From an uncultured Alphaproteobacteria bacterium (GTDB lineage: Bacteria > Pseudomonadota > Alphaproteobacteria > Caulobacterales > Hyphomonadaceae), in assembly GCA_903831485.1 (NCBI GenBank), contig CAIKXW010000016.1:1-14878 (forward strand): a stretch of DNA of 14,878 nucleotides, given 5' to 3'. The translations under genes were made by a program, and so were the position numbers. This document shows positions 1-6,828 of the stretch, in pieces; position 1 is the stretch's first letter, and each line of letters begins with the position of its first letter. The notes under the pieces were generated by a model, which saw only the letters and a program-made list of their open reading frames with translations, was not told the DNA's origin and ran no database searches.

Positions 1-56
1 AGACGGCCGGCGTCAAAACCCTTTTCGTTGTCCAGTTCGGTATGCTCGTCACACAT
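1..56 (-). CDS. N-terminal fragment of a gene leaving the window, possibly dienelactone hydrolase family
   Basis: Only the first 18 codons are visible, reading MCDEHTELDNEKGFDAGR on the minus strand from an ATG at 56-54. The start looks real because a purine-rich Shine-Dalgarno (AGGGAG) lies about nine bases upstream of it. Many alphaproteobacterial dienelactone-hydrolase-family proteins, which often carry a Tat signal, begin with a similar Met-Cys-Asp-x-x-Thr-x-x-(Asp/Glu)-Asn stretch. The assignment rests on that resemblance alone, from memory. The gene diverges from the LysE-family gene across about 150 bases, in which I recognise no clear promoter. The alternative is an unrelated protein of unknown function. 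Confidence 0.4.
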   Translation of the reverse strand, partial: MCDEHTELDNEKGFDAGR

Positions 57-205
57 GGCTGCGTCTCTCCCTGTCGTCGCCGGTCTGGCTTGTTTCCCCA
101 ACGATCGCCTGCAGCCTACACCTTCATCCCGATGGAGCAAACCGGAGGCGCGTGACCCTCGCAATGCTGACACAGGTTGGCAAGTTGGGCTGGTAGAACC
201 CGCTA

Positions 206-841
206 ATGCTCGATCTTGTCCCGCTTCCCACGCTTCTCGCCTTTACCGGCCTTGCCATGGCAATCAGCGTGGCGCCCGGCCCAAATGTCCTATTCGTCAT
301 GACCCAATCGACATGGCGCGGACGGCGCGCCGGGTTCTTCGCAGCTGCGGGAATTGAAACGGCCAACTCCCTGTATGTCCTTCTCTCCGCGATCGGACTT
401 GCCGGCGTGATCGCAGCCTCCGGCGCCGCCTTCGAAATCATCAAGTGGGCGGGCGCGAGCTACCTGGCGTGGCTCGGTTTCCAGGCCATCCGACATTCGT
501 TCGATCCTGGCGACCCCGCGCCGCTATCGACGGGCGGAGCCAGCGTGAAGGCCTGTCGCGACGGACTGGTGATCGGCCCTGGAAATCCCAAGACCATCCT
601 GTTCTTCCTCGCCCTGTTCCCACAATTCATCGACCCTGCCCGGCCGGTGTGGACGCAGTCGCTCGTGCTCGGCTTCCCCGGGATCGGGATCGATCTGATC
701 GTGCAGGTTCTCTACGCCGCCGCCGGCGGCCTGCTCGCGAACGCGCTTTCACGCAAACCCGTGAAGCGCTGGTTCGAGCGCTGCATCGGCGGCGCCTTCA
801 TGGGACTGGCGGTCGTCGCGGCTCTGGTGCGGCGGGCCTAG
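206..841 (+). CDS. LysE/RhtB-family amino-acid exporter
   Basis: This 211-residue membrane protein belongs to the LysE/RhtB translocator superfamily, inner-membrane exporters of amino acids and related small metabolites. The family hallmark near the N-terminus is present: a first hydrophobic helix running into AISVAPGPN (residues 19-27), followed by the basic turn WRGRRAGF (37-44). Further hydrophobic segments lie around residues 50-75, 125-140, 150-175 and 190-207, and the length matches the usual 200-215. The ATG at 206 gives the normal family N-terminus, although no good Shine-Dalgarno precedes it. The gene converges on cysA, and the two stop codons interlock in one CTAG. The substrate cannot be read from the sequence: lysine, threonine, homoserine lactone or cysteine-type substrates are all possible. 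Its position next to sulfate uptake hints at a cysteine-type substrate, but that is only a guess. Confidence 0.88.
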   Translation: MLDLVPLPTLLAFTGLAMAISVAPGPNVLFVMTQSTWRGRRAGFFAAAGIETANSLYVLLSAIGLAGVIAASGAAFEIIKWAGASYLAWLGFQAIRHSFDPGDPAPLSTGGASVKACRDGLVIGPGNPKTILFFLALFPQFIDPARPVWTQSLVLGFPGIGIDLIVQVLYAAAGGLLANALSRKPVKRWFERCIGGAFMGLAVVAALVRRA

Positions 842-1959
842 CGGTCCAGCCACCCTTCCGCCTTCGCCCATTTGAAATCGGACGTGGCCGAGGCTGCGAG
901 CTTCTCGGTCTCATACCCTTCGGAGCCCGCGCCATAGACGCGGCCGCCAATCACCCGCACTTGCAGGCGCTGGGAGTTCGCGATCGGGATTTCCGCCGGC
1001 GCGTCAAACTCGATGCGATGTCTTGCCAGCCCGCACTCGATCGTCACGCGGCGCATGCCCCCGATGCGCCGGGTCGACACGACGAGACCCGGGATTCCTG
1101 GCCCGCCATCAGTGACCATGGCGACATCTTCCGGCCGCAGATAAAGCTGCGCGGGACCGTCAGGCAGCGTGCCGACATCGAGATCGATCAGCCGCTCGTC
1201 CAGCGTCGCGCGGCCGTTGCCGACCGCGACTGGAATCACGCTCGACTCGCCGATGAAGGAGAACACGAAAGGCGTCGCCGGCGTGTCGTAGATTTCGTCC
1301 GGCGTCGCAGACTGCTCGATCTTGCCCTTGCTCATGACGACGACGCGATCGGCCAGTTCGAGCGCCTCTTCCTGATCGTGCGTGACGAACAGCGTCGTGT
1401 GTCCCGTACGCTCATGAATTTCGCGCAGCCAGCGCCGCAGATCCTTCCGCACGCGCGCATCGAGCGCGCCGAACGGTTCGTCGAGCAGCAGGACACTTGG
1501 CTCGATGGCGAGCGCACGCGCCAGCGCCACCCGTTGACGTTGTCCGCCCGACAGTTGCGATGGGAAGCGGCCTTCGAGCCCGGACAGCTGAACGAGGTCG
1601 AGAAGCTCCATCACGCGGCGCTTGATCTCTGTTTCGTTCGGCTTGTTCTTCTTCCGCGCGCGCAGGCCGAAGGCGATATTGTCCATCACCTTCATGTGCT
1701 TGAAGAGCGCATAATGCTGGAACACGAAGCCGACACCACGATCCTGGATGCGCATCTGCGACGTGTCCTGGTCGTTGTAGTACACGGTTCCCGAATCCGG
1801 CATTTCGAGTCCGGCGATCGTGCGCAGCAGCGTCGTCTTTCCCGAGCCCGACGGCCCGAGCAGCGCAACAAGCTCACCCGAGCCGACCGTCAGCGACACG
1901 TCGTCGAGAGCGGCCATGCTGGCGTAGTGCTTGCTGATATGTTCGGCCCGAACCTGCAT
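838..1959 (-). CDS. cysA: Sulfate/thiosulfate ABC importer, ATP-binding subunit CysA
   Basis: This 373-residue cytoplasmic ATPase powers sulfate/thiosulfate import. In order it shows Walker A GPSGSGKTT (residues 35-43), the Q-loop glutamine at 81, the ABC signature LSGGQ (136-140), Walker B LLLDE (157-161) with the D-loop GALD (164-167), and the switch histidine in FVTHD (191-195). Residues from about 240 to 345 form a TOBE-like regulatory domain with the LYLRPEDV motif typical of CysA and other CUT1/MOI-type ATPases. The length is close to the usual 350-370. The start follows the cysW stop by 8 nt, so it is the last gene of the sbp-cysT-cysW-cysA operon. Its stop codon overlaps that of the convergent LysE-family gene. 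Motif content alone could also fit another anion ATPase; the neighbours settle it as CysA. Confidence 0.96.
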   Translation of the reverse strand: MQVRAEHISKHYASMAALDDVSLTVGSGELVALLGPSGSGKTTLLRTIAGLEMPDSGTVYYNDQDTSQMRIQDRGVGFVFQHYALFKHMKVMDNIAFGLRARKKNKPNETEIKRRVMELLDLVQLSGLEGRFPSQLSGGQRQRVALARALAIEPSVLLLDEPFGALDARVRKDLRRWLREIHERTGHTTLFVTHDQEEALELADRVVVMSKGKIEQSATPDEIYDTPATPFVFSFIGESSVIPVAVGNGRATLDERLIDLDVGTLPDGPAQLYLRPEDVAMVTDGGPGIPGLVVSTRRIGGMRRVTIECGLARHRIEFDAPAEIPIANSQRLQVRVIGGRVYGAGSEGYETEKLAASATSDFKWAKAEGWLDR

Positions 1960-1967
1960 GAACTGAC

Positions 1968-2846
1968 TCAGTGACGCCGCTGAGCGGCAAGTGAACCGGC
2001 GAAGCGCGCTTCCAGCATGGTCTTAACTGCTAGAGTGACGAGTGCGAGCATCGCAAGCAGCGAAGCAACGGCAAAGGCGGCCGCAGCCTTGTTGTCGTTA
2101 TAGAGGATCTCGATATGCAAGGGCAGCGTGTTGGTCTGTCCACGGATGTGACCCGACACCACTGACACGGCGCCGAACTCACCCATCGCCCGCGCGTTGC
2201 AGAGCAGGACGCCGTAGAGCAGCCCCCACTTCACGTTGGGCAGCGTCACAAGGAAGAATGTCCGCCAGCCGCCGGCCCCCAGCGACACGGCCGCCTCCTC
2301 TTCGGACGAGCCCTGCTGCTGCATCAGCGGGATCAACTCGCGCGCGACGAACGGAAAGGTGATGAAGATGGTGGCGATCACGATGCCGGGAACAGCAAAG
2401 AGAACCTGTACCCCCATGTCCGCCAGCCACGGGCCGAGCACGCTGTTTGCCCCGAACAGCAGGACGAACACGAGACCCGAGACAACGGGCGAGACGGCAA
2501 ACGGAAGGTCGATCAGCGTCAGCAGGAACGCCTTGCCCTTGAAATCGAACTTCGCGATCGCCCATGACGCAGCGACCCCGAACACCAGGTTCGCAGGAAC
2601 GGCGATGGCGGCGACCAGCAGCGTGAGTTGCAGCGCCGACATCGTGTCCGGCATCGCCAGCGCATCGATATAGACGCCGAGCCCACGGCTGAACGCTTCG
2701 ACGAACACGACCAGAAGCGGCGCGATCAGCATCAGCGCCAGAAACACCAGCGCCATCGCGATCAGCGCAAACCGCGTGCGCGGTCCCTCGCCAATCGCCT
2801 GGCGAGGCTTCCTGATCTTGCCCTTGGTCGCCGTCGCCTCAGTCAT
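1968..2846 (-). CDS. cysW: Sulfate ABC importer permease CysW
   Basis: This 292-residue inner-membrane permease is the second transmembrane subunit of the sulfate importer. A basic cytoplasmic N-terminus (about residues 1-25) is followed by hydrophobic segments near 26-50, 70-97, 108-131, 150-175, 205-225 and 255-280. The ABC permease EAA loop, which docks on CysA, is EEEAAVSLGAGGWRTFFLVTLPN-like at residues 182-204, with the expected Gly-Ala-Gly. CysW-typical stretches include DLPFAVSPVVSGLVF (113-127) and ARAMGEFGAVSVVSG (218-232). The ATG lies inside the end of cysT, an 8-nt overlap that suggests translational coupling. CysT and CysW are paralogues, and the GEFGAVSVVSG and HIEILYND stretches identify this one as CysW. 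Confidence 0.95.
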   Translation of the reverse strand: MTEATATKGKIRKPRQAIGEGPRTRFALIAMALVFLALMLIAPLLVVFVEAFSRGLGVYIDALAMPDTMSALQLTLLVAAIAVPANLVFGVAASWAIAKFDFKGKAFLLTLIDLPFAVSPVVSGLVFVLLFGANSVLGPWLADMGVQVLFAVPGIVIATIFITFPFVARELIPLMQQQGSSEEEAAVSLGAGGWRTFFLVTLPNVKWGLLYGVLLCNARAMGEFGAVSVVSGHIRGQTNTLPLHIEILYNDNKAAAAFAVASLLAMLALVTLAVKTMLEARFAGSLAAQRRH

Positions 2847-3705
2847 GGCCGAACCACTTCCGGCTCCAGGCCTGGAGCAGGTTGATCACGAACAGCATGG
2901 CGAACGAGATCACCAGCATGATGGTCGCAATCGCCGTCGCTCCTGCGTAATTGTGCTCTTCGAGCTTGATGACGATCAGCAAGGGCGCGATCTCGGACTG
3001 GAACGGCAGGTTGTTGGCGATGAAGATGACGGAGCCATATTCGCCCACCCCCCGCGCAAACGAAAGCGCAAAGCCGGTGAGAATGGCAGGCAGAAGCCCC
3101 GGCATGATCACCCGGGTCACTGTCCGCAACCGCCCTGCTCCAAGCGTCGCGGAGACTTCCTCCGTTTCACGATCAATTTCCTCCAGCACAGGCTGGACGG
3201 TGCGCACCACGAAAGGCAATCCCACGAAGATCAGCGCGACGACGACGCCAAGCGACGTAAAGCCCACCTTGACGCCAAACATCCCTTCGAGAACCGCGCC
3301 GAACGGACCGTTGGGCGCGTAGAGTGTCGCAAGCGCGATGCCGGCCACGGCCGTGGGCAGGGCGAACGGCAGGTCAACGGCGGCGTCAAGCCAGCGCCGT
3401 CCCGGAAAGCGGTAACGCACCAGGACCCAGGCGACGATCACGCCGAACACGGTGTTGACCACAGCCGCCAGGATCGCGGCGCCGAATGACAGCTGAAGCG
3501 AGGCGACAATTCGCGGATCAGTGGCGATCGCCCAGAATTCGGTCCAGCCGAGCGAGGCTGAACGAATGGCCAGCGCGGCCAGCGGGATGAGAACGATGAG
3601 CGACAGGTAGGCAAGCGTATAACCCAGGGCGAGGTTGAACCCGGGCAGTACGCTTCGCCGTCTCCAGCTTGTCCTTCGCGCCCCGTCCGGCGCCACTGAC
3701 GTCAT
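2839..3705 (-). CDS. cysT: Sulfate ABC importer permease CysT (CysU)
   Basis: This 288-residue permease is the first membrane subunit of the sulfate importer. The N-terminus LPGFNLALGYTLAYLSLIVL (residues 20-39) is highly characteristic of CysT. It is followed by SLGWTEFWA, by the transmembrane block around 72-97, and by DLPFALPTAVAGIALATLYA (111-130), where the family usually has near-identical residues. The EAA docking loop lies at about 182-201 (EEVSATLGAGRLRTVTRVIM), and ARGVGEYGSVIFIA follows at 217-230. The ATG sits 3 nt after the sbp stop codon and the 3' end overlaps cysW by 8 nt, so the gene is inside one compact operon. Length and motifs are ordinary for the family, and I see no damage or missing segment. 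Confidence 0.95.
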   Translation of the reverse strand: MTSVAPDGARRTSWRRRSVLPGFNLALGYTLAYLSLIVLIPLAALAIRSASLGWTEFWAIATDPRIVASLQLSFGAAILAAVVNTVFGVIVAWVLVRYRFPGRRWLDAAVDLPFALPTAVAGIALATLYAPNGPFGAVLEGMFGVKVGFTSLGVVVALIFVGLPFVVRTVQPVLEEIDRETEEVSATLGAGRLRTVTRVIMPGLLPAILTGFALSFARGVGEYGSVIFIANNLPFQSEIAPLLIVIKLEEHNYAGATAIATIMLVISFAMLFVINLLQAWSRKWFGHD

Positions 3706-3708
3706 GAA

Positions 3709-4722
3709 CTATCTCGCCGGCTGATAGATCTGGTCGAACAGTCCGCCAGCGTCGAAATGCTTCGGCTGCGCCTGATCCCAGCCGCCGAAGACCGGATCGT
3801 CAATGGTCAGCATCTCGATCTGCTTGAACCTGGCGATGTCCGCCGGATCGGCGGCCGCGCCATCGATCGGCCGGTAGAAGTGTTTAGCGACGATACGCTG
3901 TCCTTCAGGCGCGTAGAGATACCGGAGATAGGCTTCTGCGGCCTCGGCCTGACCCGGTTTCTTGGCGTTGCCCGGAACGACAGCAACTGGCGGCTCCGCC
4001 TTGATCGACAGTGATGGATAGACCAGTTCGAACGCGCCCTGCTCGAGTTCGGTGAGCGTGTAGTAGGCCTCGTTCTCCCAGGTGATAAGGACGTCGCCCG
4101 TGCCCTGGTTGGTGAAGGTCGTGGTCGCGCCACGCGCACCGGAATCGAGCTTTGCGACGTTCTTGTAGATCGAGGCCACGAAGTCACGGATCTTCGCTTC
4201 GTCGCCGCCGAACTGCCGCGAGGCGTAGCCCCAGGCGGCGAGGTAGTTCCACCGCGCGCCACCCGACGTCTTCGGGTTGGGCGTGACGACAGAAACACCC
4301 GGCTTCGCAAGATCGCTCCAGTCCTGGATCGCCTTCGGATTGCCCTTGCGCACCATGAACACGATCGTCGACGTGTAGGGCGAGGAATTGTCGGGAAGCT
4401 TGCTGCGCCAGTCGGCCGGGATCTTGCCGGACTCCTTCGCGATCACGTCGATGTCGTTCTGCAGCGCCAACGTCACGACCTGGGCGTCGATGCCGTCGAT
4501 CACGGTCCGGGCCTGCTTGCCCGAGCCGCCATGCGACATGCTGATCTTCACGGTCTTGCCGTCCGGCGTCTTGTAGTTCGCCGCAAAGGCCGCGTTGAAG
4601 TCCTCATAGAGTTCGCGCGTCGGATCGTACGATACGTTGAGAAGCGTCACCTCGTTGGCATTTCCGCCACCGCAAGCGCCAAGCGCCAGCGCCGCGGCCA
4701 AGACGATCCATCCACCGCGCAT
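3709..4722 (-). CDS. sbp: Sulfate-binding protein Sbp, predicted lipoprotein
   Basis: This 337-residue protein captures sulfate and delivers it to CysT/CysW. Family blocks seen are LLNVSYDPTRELYEDFNAAF (residues 27-46), ISMSHGGSGKQARTVIDG (60-77), ADWRSKLPDNSSPYTSTIVF (about 103-122), VTPNPKTSGGARWNYLAAWG (about 146-165) and GDVLITWENEA. The signal peptide is unusual. The hydrophobic segment ends in a lipobox, LGAC with Cys17, followed by a Gly-rich stretch, whereas enterobacterial Sbp and CysP are cleaved by signal peptidase I and stay soluble. The mature protein is therefore predicted to be lipid-anchored. The ATG at 4722 has a strong Shine-Dalgarno, GGAGG, seven bases upstream. It heads the sbp-cysT-cysW-cysA operon and follows the Rrf2-type regulator with a 69-nt gap that holds a palindrome. 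A thiosulfate-preferring CysP cannot be excluded. Confidence 0.93.
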   Translation of the reverse strand: MRGGWIVLAAALALGACGGGNANEVTLLNVSYDPTRELYEDFNAAFAANYKTPDGKTVKISMSHGGSGKQARTVIDGIDAQVVTLALQNDIDVIAKESGKIPADWRSKLPDNSSPYTSTIVFMVRKGNPKAIQDWSDLAKPGVSVVTPNPKTSGGARWNYLAAWGYASRQFGGDEAKIRDFVASIYKNVAKLDSGARGATTTFTNQGTGDVLITWENEAYYTLTELEQGAFELVYPSLSIKAEPPVAVVPGNAKKPGQAEAAEAYLRYLYAPEGQRIVAKHFYRPIDGAAADPADIARFKQIEMLTIDDPVFGGWDQAQPKHFDAGGLFDQIYQPAR

Positions 4723-4759
4723 GAGACTTCCTCCGTCCCCTTTACGCTAGTTGCTAAGT

Positions 4760-4776
4760 CGGGTTTGTCAAACCCG
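4760..4776. promoter_or_regulatory. 17-bp perfect palindrome containing a TTGACA box, upstream of sbp
   Basis: CGGGTTTG-T-CAAACCCG is a perfect inverted repeat with 8-nt arms and one central base, lying in the 69-nt gap between the regulator gene and sbp. Read on the minus strand it contains TTGACA (4772-4767), a perfect sigma70 -35 hexamer. A poor -10 candidate, TAGCGT, follows 16 nt later, just before the sbp ribosome binding site. No T-run follows the repeat on either strand, which argues against a rho-independent terminator. An operator overlapping the -35 element of a separate cys-operon promoter is the simplest reading. The bound protein, possibly the adjacent Rrf2 factor, is inference. 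Confidence 0.5.
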
Positions 4777-4791
4777 GACGGGCGCGGAAAC

Positions 4792-5238
4792 TCAGGCGAC
4801 CATCTCGCGCAGACGGATCGGCAGATCGGCTCCGATGGCGTCCGCAATCGTGGTGCGGTCGAGCACGGCGCGGGTTGCATCCGCAACCTGGGCGAACACC
4901 CGGCGCACCTCGCAGCTGGCCTCCTCGGCGCAGTCGTCGCAGCGCCGGTAGGCGATCTTGGACAGGCAGGGCAGCGGCGCGATCGGGCCATCGACAATGC
5001 GGAGCACTTCGCCGAAGGAAATCGTGTCGGCAGGCCGCAAAAGCCCATATCCACCAGCTTTTCCGCGCCGCGACGCCACCAGGCCATGATGCTTCAGGTC
5101 GAGCAGGATCTGCTCGAGAAACTTCTTCGGGATGTTCTCGCTCTCGGCGATGTCGCCAATGAAAACCGGCAGGCCCTGGGGCTTCTTGGCGAGAGCAACC
5201 AGGGCTCGAAGCGCGTACTTTGCCTTCTGGGAAATCAT
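4792..5238 (-). CDS. Rrf2/IscR-family transcriptional regulator with four cysteines
   Basis: This 148-residue DNA-binding protein is of the Rrf2 family. The N-terminus MISQKAKYALRALVALAK is the classical family start, which is why the ATG at 5238 is chosen over an in-frame ATG at 5259 that would add seven residues. The winged helix covers about residues 5-70, with the recognition region IPKKFLEQILLDLKHHGLV and the wing SRRGKAGGYGLLRP. The sensor segment holds Cys91, Cys100, Cys103 and Cys109 (C-x8-C-x2-C-x5-C). IscR-type proteins place three Fe-S cysteines here, though with different spacing, so an Fe-S cluster or thiol switch is plausible but unproven. No good Shine-Dalgarno is seen. It lies directly upstream of the sulfate-uptake operon and diverges from a porin gene. 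I infer that it controls sulfate or cysteine acquisition and possibly itself, a role comparable to CymR in Gram-positives. Confidence 0.9.
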   Translation of the reverse strand: MISQKAKYALRALVALAKKPQGLPVFIGDIAESENIPKKFLEQILLDLKHHGLVASRRGKAGGYGLLRPADTISFGEVLRIVDGPIAPLPCLSKIAYRRCDDCAEEASCEVRRVFAQVADATRAVLDRTTIADAIGADLPIRLREMVA

Positions 5239-5299
5239 GCCGGAACGCTCAGCCTGCACAGGGACCGCCGCCCCGGCAGCCGGGACGACTCGCCGTGAA

Positions 5300-5327
5300 T
5301 CTATATTGGGTCTGTAGAGTAAGTAAA
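5300..5327 (-). promoter_or_regulatory. Putative sigma70 promoter of the rrf2-type gene
   Basis: On the minus strand TTTACT (5327-5322) and TATAGA (5305-5300) are separated by 16 nt, each matching four of six positions of the -35 and -10 consensus. The start site would fall near 5293, giving a leader of about 55 nt before the ATG at 5238. The spacer contains one arm of the inverted repeat 5311-5348. Confidence 0.4.
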
Positions 5328-5348
5328 CGGACGCCTGTCCCCTACAGA
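5311..5348. repeat. Spaced inverted repeat TCTGTAG/CTACAGA in the divergent promoter region
   Basis: TCTGTAG at 5311-5317 is repeated as its exact reverse complement CTACAGA at 5342-5348, with 24 nt between them. A second, shorter partner CTGT (5335-5338) forms CTGT-N5-ACAG with the right arm. One arm lies inside the presumed rrf2 promoter spacer and the other upstream of its -35, on the porin side. The arm centres are 31 bp apart, close to three helical turns, which is compatible with two protein sites on one face. An operator is possible; chance is not excluded for 7-nt arms. Confidence 0.35.
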
Positions 5349-5385
5349 ATGGAGGGGGCTAACGTATGTGACATCACTGTGAGAT

Positions 5386-6828
5386 ATGCCCGGCTCACCC
5401 GCCGGCGACCTCTGGATAGGCGAATTGCACCGTTTCCCCACCCTTCTCCCGATGGCGACGCTGGCCGTCTTGATTGCCCCGGCGGCTCTAGCGCAGGGCG
5501 ATCCGAAGGAATCCGGCACACCCAGGACCCTGGAGGCGGCTCTCGACCTGCCGGACAACGTCCGTGTCGAGGGCTCTATCCGTCCGCGCTACGAGGCGCT
5601 GGGCAATCCGTTCGTGGCAGGGCGGACGGAGGACGACGAGTTCCTCGGACTCCAGACCGAGCTCCGAGCCGAGTTCGATGTGGCCCCGGCGCTGACCATT
5701 GGCGGCGAGCTGCTCGATTCCCGCTTCATCGCCGGCAACGAAACCGGCGGCGCTGCATCCGAGATCGACACGCTGGAACCGGCCCAACTCTACCTTTCTT
5801 GGCGGCCCGACGATTTTCTTGCGGAGGGCGCGAGCCTCGACCTGACGGCCGGCCGCTTTACCATGGATGTCGGCTCCCGACGTCTGGTCGCGCGCGCCAA
5901 CTATCGCAGCATTATGGTGTCGTTCGACGGCGTCCGTGCGATCTGGACGTCCGCTGACGATTTGAAGATCACCCTTGCCTACACCGCATCTGTCGGCCGC
6001 GCGCCGTCCGACGCCGCCTCAGCCATCGACAACAAGGTCGCGTTGAACCCAAGCCTAGACCAAACGCGTTTCGCGGTCGCCCACCTCGACGCGCCCCTTC
6101 CCTTCAGCATGAGGGGGGAGGTTTACCTGCTGGATCTGGACGAGGAGGACGGCCCGGAAGCCGCAACGCGTGACCGCGATCTCGCGACGCTTGGCGTGCG
6201 CCTGCATAAGGCGCCCGAAGACAACCAGTTCGACTTCGACCTCGAATACGCGCACCAATCCGGATCGGTGCATGCAACTGCGAGCGCGCTTGACACGACC
6301 TCGCTCGATCACACGGCTGAAATGGCGCATGCTGAAATCGGCTTCAGCTTCGACGCCGCGTGGTCGCCGCGCCTTGCGCTGCAGTACGATTTCGCCTCCG
6401 GCGATCGCTCGCCGACAGACGGTGACAACCAGCGTTTCGATCCGCCGTTCGGCGACCGCGCTTTCGAGTTTGGACCGACCAGCATCTTCGGCTTCATCTC
6501 GCGCAGCAATCTCTCCTCGCCGGGCATCCGGCTGGAGGTGAGACCCGACAGCGCCAGCGACGCCTACATCATGGCCCGTGATGTCGGCCTCGACTCAACA
6601 ACCGACAGTCTCGCCAATTCCGGGGTGCGCGATGCAGCCGGATTGTCCGGCGATCATGCCGGACTGCAGATCGAGGGTCGCTACCGCCGCTGGCTGGTGA
6701 AGGATTCAGTTCGCCTGAGTCTGGGCGCGACAACTCTCCTGGCGGGTGACTTCCTCGAAGACGCCCCCAACGCCACGCGCCGGGGCGATCCGATCTACGG
6801 ATATACGGAACTGACCTGGACGTTCTAG
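5386..6828 (+). CDS. Outer-membrane beta-barrel protein, alginate-export (AlgE-like) family
   Basis: This 480-residue predicted outer-membrane barrel starts with a signal sequence: after a non-hydrophobic lead, MATLAVLIAPAALA ends in an AxA-type site (cleavage after about residue 36). The mature part begins with VRVEGSIRPRYEALGNPF (about 59-76), then alternating beta-strand patterns such as LGLQTELRAEFDVAPALTIGGELLDSRFIAG. It also has LYLSWRPDD, LDLTAGRFTMDVGSRRLVAR and FDGVRAIW, which are typical of the alginate-export domain family. The chain ends YGYTELTWTF, with the terminal Phe expected of a Bam-targeted barrel. In Pseudomonas AlgE exports alginate, but family members in other genomes are mostly general or unknown porins, and no polysaccharide genes are nearby. 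The ATG at 5386 is the first in frame after a stop at 5380-5382; an ATG at 5452 would leave a very short signal. It diverges from the rrf2-type gene. Confidence 0.78.
   Translation: MPGSPAGDLWIGELHRFPTLLPMATLAVLIAPAALAQGDPKESGTPRTLEAALDLPDNVRVEGSIRPRYEALGNPFVAGRTEDDEFLGLQTELRAEFDVAPALTIGGELLDSRFIAGNETGGAASEIDTLEPAQLYLSWRPDDFLAEGASLDLTAGRFTMDVGSRRLVARANYRSIMVSFDGVRAIWTSADDLKITLAYTASVGRAPSDAASAIDNKVALNPSLDQTRFAVAHLDAPLPFSMRGEVYLLDLDEEDGPEAATRDRDLATLGVRLHKAPEDNQFDFDLEYAHQSGSVHATASALDTTSLDHTAEMAHAEIGFSFDAAWSPRLALQYDFASGDRSPTDGDNQRFDPPFGDRAFEFGPTSIFGFISRSNLSSPGIRLEVRPDSASDAYIMARDVGLDSTTDSLANSGVRDAAGLSGDHAGLQIEGRYRRWLVKDSVRLSLGATTLLAGDFLEDAPNATRRGDPIYGYTELTWTF

Noticed and set aside
445..1974. 509-codon open frame on the plus strand, antisense to cysA
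   Set aside because: It is very rich in Arg, His and Asp with no family motif and lies wholly opposite a motif-perfect cysA and in another frame of the LysE-family gene; it is a codon-bias shadow of high-GC genes.
5220..5957. 245-codon plus-strand frame over the rrf2-porin gap and porin 5' end
   Set aside because: Low-complexity Arg/Gly/Pro composition in a different frame from the barrel gene. I considered whether its MEGANVCDITVRYARLTRRRP start could be the true porin N-terminus joined by a frameshift, but the porin frame already supplies a start and a usable signal sequence.
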